DNA from: Coptodactyla brooksi
Taxonomy: Eukaryota > Arthropoda > Insecta > Coleoptera > Scarabaeidae
NCBI GenBank assembly: GCA_033557675.1
Contig: JAWQRM010000457.1
Coordinates: 1-22,520, forward strand
Length of the DNA: 22,520 bases
Direction: 5' to 3'
The translations under genes were made by a program, and so were the position numbers. The notes under the pieces were generated by a model. That model did no database searches, had not been told where the DNA came from, and saw only the letters and a program-made list of their open reading frames with translations. Below, piece by piece: positions 18,401 through 22,520 of the stretch; position 1 is the first letter of the stretch; each line of letters starts with the position of its first letter.

Positions 18401-19042
18401 GTGGTTGGCTCTTCCGCTACATGTGTATTCTAAAATGATTGGAAAAGAAAGAAAAATGCGCTTACCTTTCAATAGGCATTCAGAATACCAAGTCATACAC
18501 TGCTATTGGAGGACCGATATAAATCAAATCCAATTCAAGGCAGTTTCTCTCATTAAAGATACCACTTTGAATTGTATTCGATGTTATTTCACGAATTGAA
18601 GTGTTTTTGAACCTTTTGTTTCGTTTATAAACAACATGTCATTAAGCAAAATAGCAAATTATGCGGGTAATTTAATTAGAATCATTTCAAATAAGCTATC
18701 GTTAAATACCATGGTCCAATATCGACATGATTGTGTTTGCTAACACCTTAGTTGATAGTGTAGTTAGTATAGTGGAAACTATCAGACAGAATATGCAAGT
18801 CATGCACTTAGGCGTTCACCTAGCCAATGCCAATCACCTTGTACAGGATTACCATAAGAAAACGCTCACAATGAATTGTGTAATTATTTAGCAACTGCGA
18901 TGTATTGTGGACATAGGCAATTTAAAATCGTATTATTACGTCCTTGTATAGACTAGCTTGCTATGTTGGGTTGTGGACTTTGACGTTGGAATAGAGAATT
19001 CTGGGACTTTATGTGCTTTAAATATTCAAAGATTCTTGCAGA
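18401..19042. other. No clear gene; possible faint RT remnants
   Basis: Around 18724-18800 the plus strand reads MIVFANTLVDSVVSIVETIR, which faintly resembles an FADD box and following helix, but this is too weak to call. The rest is AT-rich without motifs. Confidence 0.3.
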
Positions 19043-19075
19043 CATTTATTTTCCATCTTAAGTGGAAAATAAATG
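19043..19075. repeat. Perfect 13-bp hairpin
   Basis: CATTTATTTTCCA (19043-19055) and TGGAAAATAAATG (19063-19075) are exact complements around TCTTAAG. No gene abuts it. Confidence 0.8.
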
Positions 19076-19242
19076 ATCCAAACAAATAAATAGCGTTTCA
19101 ATTTAAATTGTCAGCAGCAATAACTCCGGGTCTATTAAAGACGAGTCATATCTGCATAACATAAATAAATAACCAATTAGATTTGTTAAGGATTTTGACC
19201 ATTATTTTGTAAATGATAAAAATATGTTCTTATCATCTGAGC

Positions 19243-19299
19243 AGGATTCGAACATGCAACTTTCAACCTACAAGACAAAATGTTGCTGGTTCGAATCCT
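19243..19299. repeat. Inverted pair of B-box-like (tRNA T-arm-like) sequences
   Basis: AGGATTCGAACATGCAAC (19243-19260) and GTTGCTGGTTCGAATCCT (19282-19299) are reverse complements at 16 of 18 positions around a 21-nt loop. Each arm carries the pol III B-box core GTTCGAATCC, one per strand. The tail that follows (GAGATCAATTCATTTTC) resembles the one after the B-box-like sequence at 5377. This may be two SINE heads in head-to-head orientation. A genuine tRNA gene is not supported because no A box or acceptor stem was found. Confidence 0.5.
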
Positions 19300-19619
19300 A
19301 CTGGGAGATCAATTCATTTTCTTGTTTCAATAGAAAGTAATAAATTGCTTGTTCGGAATCTCGGGGATCCAAGTCGGGAACTCCATGGACCATTCTGTCC
19401 GAGTTCACCATTCCAATTCACTGTCCATGAAACTTATCATTTGCAAATTATCGAGCAAAGCAGACTACAGCATACAGAGTGGTATAAATTGATAGTGCCA
19501 CATAGAAAAGACTTTTTTATTATGAAGGATATATAATAATAATTTGCGCAATACACAGTACGTAAATTTCCCAACAGGACTTTTATTATTAAAAGGAGAG
19601 TACTGTTTTGTTTTTATTT
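19300..19619 (+). other. Open frame of unknown meaning (19213-19536)
   Basis: A 107-codon frame runs from 19213 through the inverted B-box repeat to 19536. Its C-terminal part contains LVRNLGDPSRELHGPFCPSS and FTVHETYHLQIIEQS. I recognise no family. Because it starts inside a repeat, it is more likely chance or transposon-derived than a gene. Confidence 0.25.
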
Positions 19620-20240
19620 ATTCAAAATAATTCTCATCTAATTTTTCGATGGTTTCGATTGGTATTGTGTTTAACTGACGCGTCGTTACAGTATAAATAG
19701 TATGAATATCGTCAAAACACATCCTTCCAGCATCAGTTTCAATCTAGAAAACAAAAAGAGTCGCATGGTGGGACTTTTTTATAAATATTATAATGAAATT
19801 ATAATGAAATGTTGATATATCAGAATAGCACTATGAACAGGTGCATTATAAATTAACAAAACTTTGCTTGCTATAGATTTTCGGGGGAATTTAGGAATGT
19901 TTTCAGCGGTGATGAGGATGTCTTTTGACTAAATTTGTTCAAATTTCTGTTCATCTGCCAACTGATATGGTACAAAATATGCGCAAACGTTATTTTTCCC
20001 AAATCTTCGGTAAGAATTTGGTGATCTGTAGTACTCGTATTTCAAACATTGAAAACGTAATCTTGGACTTTTTAAGTAATTCGAAACTGGTCTGTCCTCG
20101 AACAGAAGTTGTTCGATAGTTTGAACACCAACGTGGAGTCGATGATCGTCAATCATCTTCAACTGCATCTAGTACTTCACTAAAACGTTCGTGATAGCTA
20201 TCATCATTTTCAATATGTTTGTGGTTGTTGTGTCAAGTTT
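19620..20240 (-). pseudogene. Mariner transposase relic, third lineage
   Basis: Minus strand from about 20225: YHERFSEVLDAVEDD, then a stop and RSSTPR, matching the linker G-x-S-x-x-D-D-x-R-S-x-x-P before the second helix-turn-helix. Then come ELLKKSKITFSMFEI and, after a shift, NNVCAYFVPYQLADEQK (about 19990-19938), the conserved FVP...L...QK block. The segment with the first catalytic Asp is deleted. NAPVHSAILI (about 19845) is the second catalytic block with Asp replaced by Tyr. CDSFCFL corresponds to the third block, and QLNTIPIETIEKLDENYF near 19665-19625 ends the protein as in mariners. Terminal repeats could not be identified. It is heavily decayed, with its 5' end lost. Confidence 0.65.
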
Positions 20241-20508
20241 TCATGAAGTATCACAGTACTAAATATTTTTGTCTGACAACTAAAGCTTTTTGAGTAGCAG
20301 TAGTAGTAATATGCCAGTACTTCAGCTTTTACCCTTTTCAAAGACATCAAAGTCTTAAAAATTCTTTGCAAAGTATTTGCAAAAAGTGAAAAAATAGTTT
20401 TTATCAACAAATGAATAACTAATATAACCAGTACTATAATATAACCAACACCATATCCAGATAAATGTAAAATAAACTAAAATAAATGCATCTTCTTAGT
20501 GTATGTTT
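20241..20508. other. Spacer between two mariners
   Basis: AT-rich DNA; ATATAACCAGTACTATAATA near 20425-20444 is weakly repeated. No gene recognised. It may include the unrecognised 5' end of the mariner at 19620-20240. Confidence 0.35.
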
Positions 20509-20510
20509 TA

Positions 20511-21320
20511 TTGGGTTGCTCGCAAAGTAATTTCGTTTTTTTCGCATCAGAGGCGTTAGTTGTATTTTAATCAGCCAACATTCTAAACCGTGTATGCATT
20601 ATATATTCTGACAGTTGACATTGCAAAGTTTATGTGTGAAAATATTTCGTTCTGTTCTGCGCAGTTGTGTTCTTTTTGTTATGAAACAAAGAGAAAGAAA
20701 AACAGCATTTTTGGCACATTTTGCGTTTTTATTACAAAAAAGGTAAAAATGATGTTCAAATGAAAAAAGAATTGGTCGATTTGTATGGAGAAGATATATT
20801 GACAGAATGCCAGTGTTAAAACTGATTTGCAAAATTGCAAACTTTGTGGCAAGTTTCCAAAGTTTTTGGGAGTTCTTTTCAGATTTGTTTAAGAATACCA
20901 CAATCAATTCTAAAGTGTACTATCATCAATTGGACAAATTGAATGATTCACTCAAACAGAAAAGGCCAGAATTGATCAATAGAAAAGATATAGTGTTCCA
21001 CAAAGATAATACGAGACCGCATACCAGTTTGGTAACTTGCCAAAAGCTTTTGCGGCTTGAATGGGATGTCGTGCTACACCTATCGTATTCTCCAGATTCG
21101 GCACCTTCCGATTATTACTTGTTTCGGTCTCTACAAATTTGTTTGGACGGTAAAACTTTTACTTCAAATCAAGCCGTCAAAAATGACTTGGATCAGCAAG
21201 ATGGCAAACGATGTTGGACCAAAATGGTGAATATGTAATTACATAATTATTTATACTCTCTAAGAAAAATGCCTTTCATTTTCGCCAAAAAAAGGCGAAA
21301 TTACTTTCCGAACATCCTAA
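20511..21320 (+). mobile_element. Internally deleted mariner with both ends
   Basis: The left end 20511-20535 (TTGGGTTGCTCGCAAAGTAA then TTTCG) and right end 21296-21320 (reverse complement TTAGGATGTTCGGAAAGTAA then TTTCG) match at 21 of 25 positions. Both are bounded by TA (20509-20510 and 21321-21322). At 810 bp it lacks roughly 480 bp compared with a full mariner, and the loss is within the transposase. A short TTTCGCC/GGCGAAA hairpin sits at the right end (21280-21300). Confidence 0.9.
20681..21246 (+). pseudogene. Mariner transposase, fourth lineage, internal deletion
   Basis: The start at 20681 (MKQRERK) is followed, after a shift, by ILRFYYKKGKNDVQMKKELV, DLYGEDILTECQC, then stops at conserved Trp-like positions and FAKLQTLW: the first half of the mariner DNA-binding domain. 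The sequence then jumps (near 20855-20890) to VYYHQLDKLNDSLKQKRPEL, RKDIVFHKDNTRPHTSLVT (second catalytic Asp in HKDN) and YSPDSAPSDYYLFRSLQ (third Asp in SPDSAPSD). The first catalytic Asp lies in the deleted part. A frameshift near 21198 leads to RWQTMLDQNGEYVIT and TAA at 21244-21246, the usual C-terminus. It cannot be active, but the C-terminal half is the best preserved transposase stretch in the window. Confidence 0.9.
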
Positions 21321-21322
21321 TA

Positions 21323-21839
21323 TCAATATCCAAACAAATTCTACAACGAAGTACTCTACGATGTGAAAACAAACAGTAATAAAAAATTGAACATAACAAT
21401 TCTGTCATAGATTTGTTATATATTATGCATAATTTATTGAACACTTATTTCTTGTGCATAGGTATACATACTGACATGTTTTTTATTTGATTAAGAAAAG
21501 GTAGATAATAAAATAAAAAATCAGTTAGACACCTATATATATGACATTTATTTCGCAATGCAGGTTAAATTGAAAATAAAAGTAAGTGACATTTGTGATC
21601 AGAGTAGCTACCATTACAAATTGCAGATTATTGTACTTAGTACTAAATTATTATACACGAAGGTATCCACCGATTTCTAAAGTATCTTTACATTTTGTCA
21701 AAGTTATCACTAAAAAAGGAATAAAGAAGCCAAAAGGGCTATAAGACCTTAGTGCTTTATATAGCACGACGGGTAACTGTTTTCAGTGGATTCCACAAGT
21801 CACTTAATTAAGCACACAAAAAAGGCCAATTAAAAGTCC
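21323..21839. other. AT-rich spacer, no gene recognised
   Basis: AT-rich DNA without recognisable frames or structured repeats. Confidence 0.45.
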
Positions 21840-22200
21840 AAATTCTTGCGTGTTCAGTTTATCGATCGATCCGATCGAGGCTTTCCCGTGAACGGCTACC
21901 AATTATAAAGCGGGACCAGACTATGTGCAGTCGTCCAGCAGGTCGGCGTAAAAAATCGTTTTCCGAAAGCGGCACTGAGCTCGAAATCGAAGAAGACGAG
22001 GTAGAAAAAAGGACAACGCTCCAATAACTTCAAAGGAAATTAACGCCGATAAGGTTCGCTAAGGTTTCCATCGGCCCGTAATCGGCCGTTAGAGCGTGTA
22101 GTGAAAGAGGCCGTAAGCAGGAAAAAGATCACAAAAAGATTGACTACAGCTGACCATAAAAATCAACAAAACTTCAAGAACGCGACGCGAAATGAAATTG
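21840..22200 (+). promoter_or_regulatory. GC-richer patch with TATA box; candidate promoter or 5' exon
   Basis: Composition shifts sharply from AT-rich flanks to about balanced. TTTATCGATCGATCCGATCG (about 21858-21877) is close to the insect DRE-type TATCGATA word. TATAAAG stands at 21904-21910, and an initiator-like GCAGT is at 21928-21932, about 25 bases from the TATA box. A short charged ORF starts at 21923. ATAAGGTTCG and CGGCCCGTAATCGGCCG (around 22048-22088) lie downstream. It may be a host core promoter with a first exon running off to the right, or an LTR (AATAAA at 22264-22269 could be its polyadenylation signal). Neither is proven. Confidence 0.35.
21923..22027 (+). CDS. Short charged ORF of unknown function (34 aa), possible first exon
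   Basis: The frame reads MCSRPAGRRKKSFSESGTEL then EIEEDEVEKRTTLQ and TAA. It has a basic N-terminus and an acidic middle. I recognise no family. The ATG lies 19 bases after the TATA box start, so true translation from it would need transcription starting unusually close. GAG|GTAGAA at about 22000 could serve as a 5' splice site that would leave the frame open. Codon use is less AT-biased than the surrounding DNA. It may equally be chance. Confidence 0.25.
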   Translation: MCSRPAGRRKKSFSESGTELEIEEDEVEKRTTLQ

Positions 22201-22384
22201 TAAAATTGTAAATCGAGCAGAACTATAAAGTTCATTCTGTTTAGCTAATTTAAATGCCGATTAAATAAAATTTATGCTTAGCAGAGCATATCTGTGGCTT
22301 GGCTAATTGTATGAAACCCTAGAAGTATTAAAAATGATGAATCGTCTTTGAATGCTATAAAGAGTTACACTAAACAATATACTA

Positions 22385-22386
<2 letters not shown>
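22201..22386. other. AT-rich spacer
   Basis: No gene is recognised. AATAAA at 22264-22269 is the only notable word, in a non-diagnostic AT-rich context. Confidence 0.35.

Positions 22387-22420
<34 letters not shown>
22387..22420. repeat. (AT)17 microsatellite
   Basis: Seventeen uninterrupted AT dinucleotides. Confidence 0.97.
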
Positions 22421-22426
<6 letters not shown>

Positions 22427-22520
22427 GTTAGATAACATCTAACTGGGCTGAACTGTTTCTTGTTTTAATACAGAATTACAAGCATCCAATGTAACACTAT
22501 GGAGAGTGCTACGAGAGCAG
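22421..22520. other. AT-rich window end
   Basis: A hundred bases without a recognisable feature. Confidence 0.4.

Noticed and set aside
18724..18800. FADD-like box continuing the 18206 reverse transcriptase
   Set aside because: Only a loose FAN-L-D resemblance, with no flanking motif support.
19213..19536. A 107-aa protein gene
   Set aside because: It begins inside an inverted B-box repeat and shows no known domain; listed only as an unexplained open frame.
1..22520. A coordinated novel defence or metabolic system
   Set aside because: All recognisable proteins are transposon relics with multiple stops, and no gene cluster exists.

Overview
The window looks like AT-rich, gene-poor insect (at least arthropod) nuclear DNA. 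This rests on four distinct mariner transposase relics, a pogo/Tigger element, a ZMYM1-like hAT transposase, several non-LTR reverse transcriptase fragments, A/T homopolymers and an (AT)17 microsatellite. There are no operons, no ribosome binding sites and no long intact reading frame. I could not name the species and I found no intact host protein-coding gene. Every recognisable protein is a decayed transposable-element protein, broken by stops and frameshifts.

Layout, left to right. 1-1620: AT-rich DNA with an inverted-repeat pair (466/653) and a perfect 22-bp hairpin (687-733). 1624-1845: a fold-back repeat, copy A of a family whose copy B lies at 17806-17960. 2391-2940 (-): a non-LTR reverse transcriptase relic. 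3148-3226: two adjacent perfect hairpins. 3301-4523 (-): a near full-length mariner with terminal inverted repeats and TA duplications. 4740-5160: a base-composition island with no gene. 5341-5420: a possible tRNA-like SINE piece. 5931-8570 (+): a hAT element with a broken ZMYM1-like transposase. It abuts a 5' mariner fragment at 8568-9025 (-).

9330-9625 (+): a second reverse transcriptase fragment, followed by a possible Tc1/mariner DDE fragment (9636-9833). 9834-14800: about 5 kb with no recognisable gene, two GC-richer patches (11570-11850 and 13780-14110) and short tandem repeats. 14956-17042 (+): a complete but dead pogo/Tigger element with TIRs and TA duplications. 17806-17960: copy B of the fold-back repeat, bounded by a 12-bp direct repeat. 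18206-18400 (+): a third reverse transcriptase fragment. 19243-19299: an inverted pair of B-box-like sequences. 19620-20240 (-) and 20511-21320 (+): two further mariners of different lineages in opposite orientation. 21840-22200: a GC-richer patch with a TATA box and a short charged ORF, the best candidate in the window for a promoter or first exon of host DNA or of an LTR element. 22387-22420: (AT)17.

The genes do not work together as a system. The window is a graveyard of independent mobile elements. The most unusual signal is the fold-back repeat family: on the minus strand both copies carry a string like a hammerhead-ribozyme core, as found in Penelope-like elements. The helices are weak, so this is a hypothesis.
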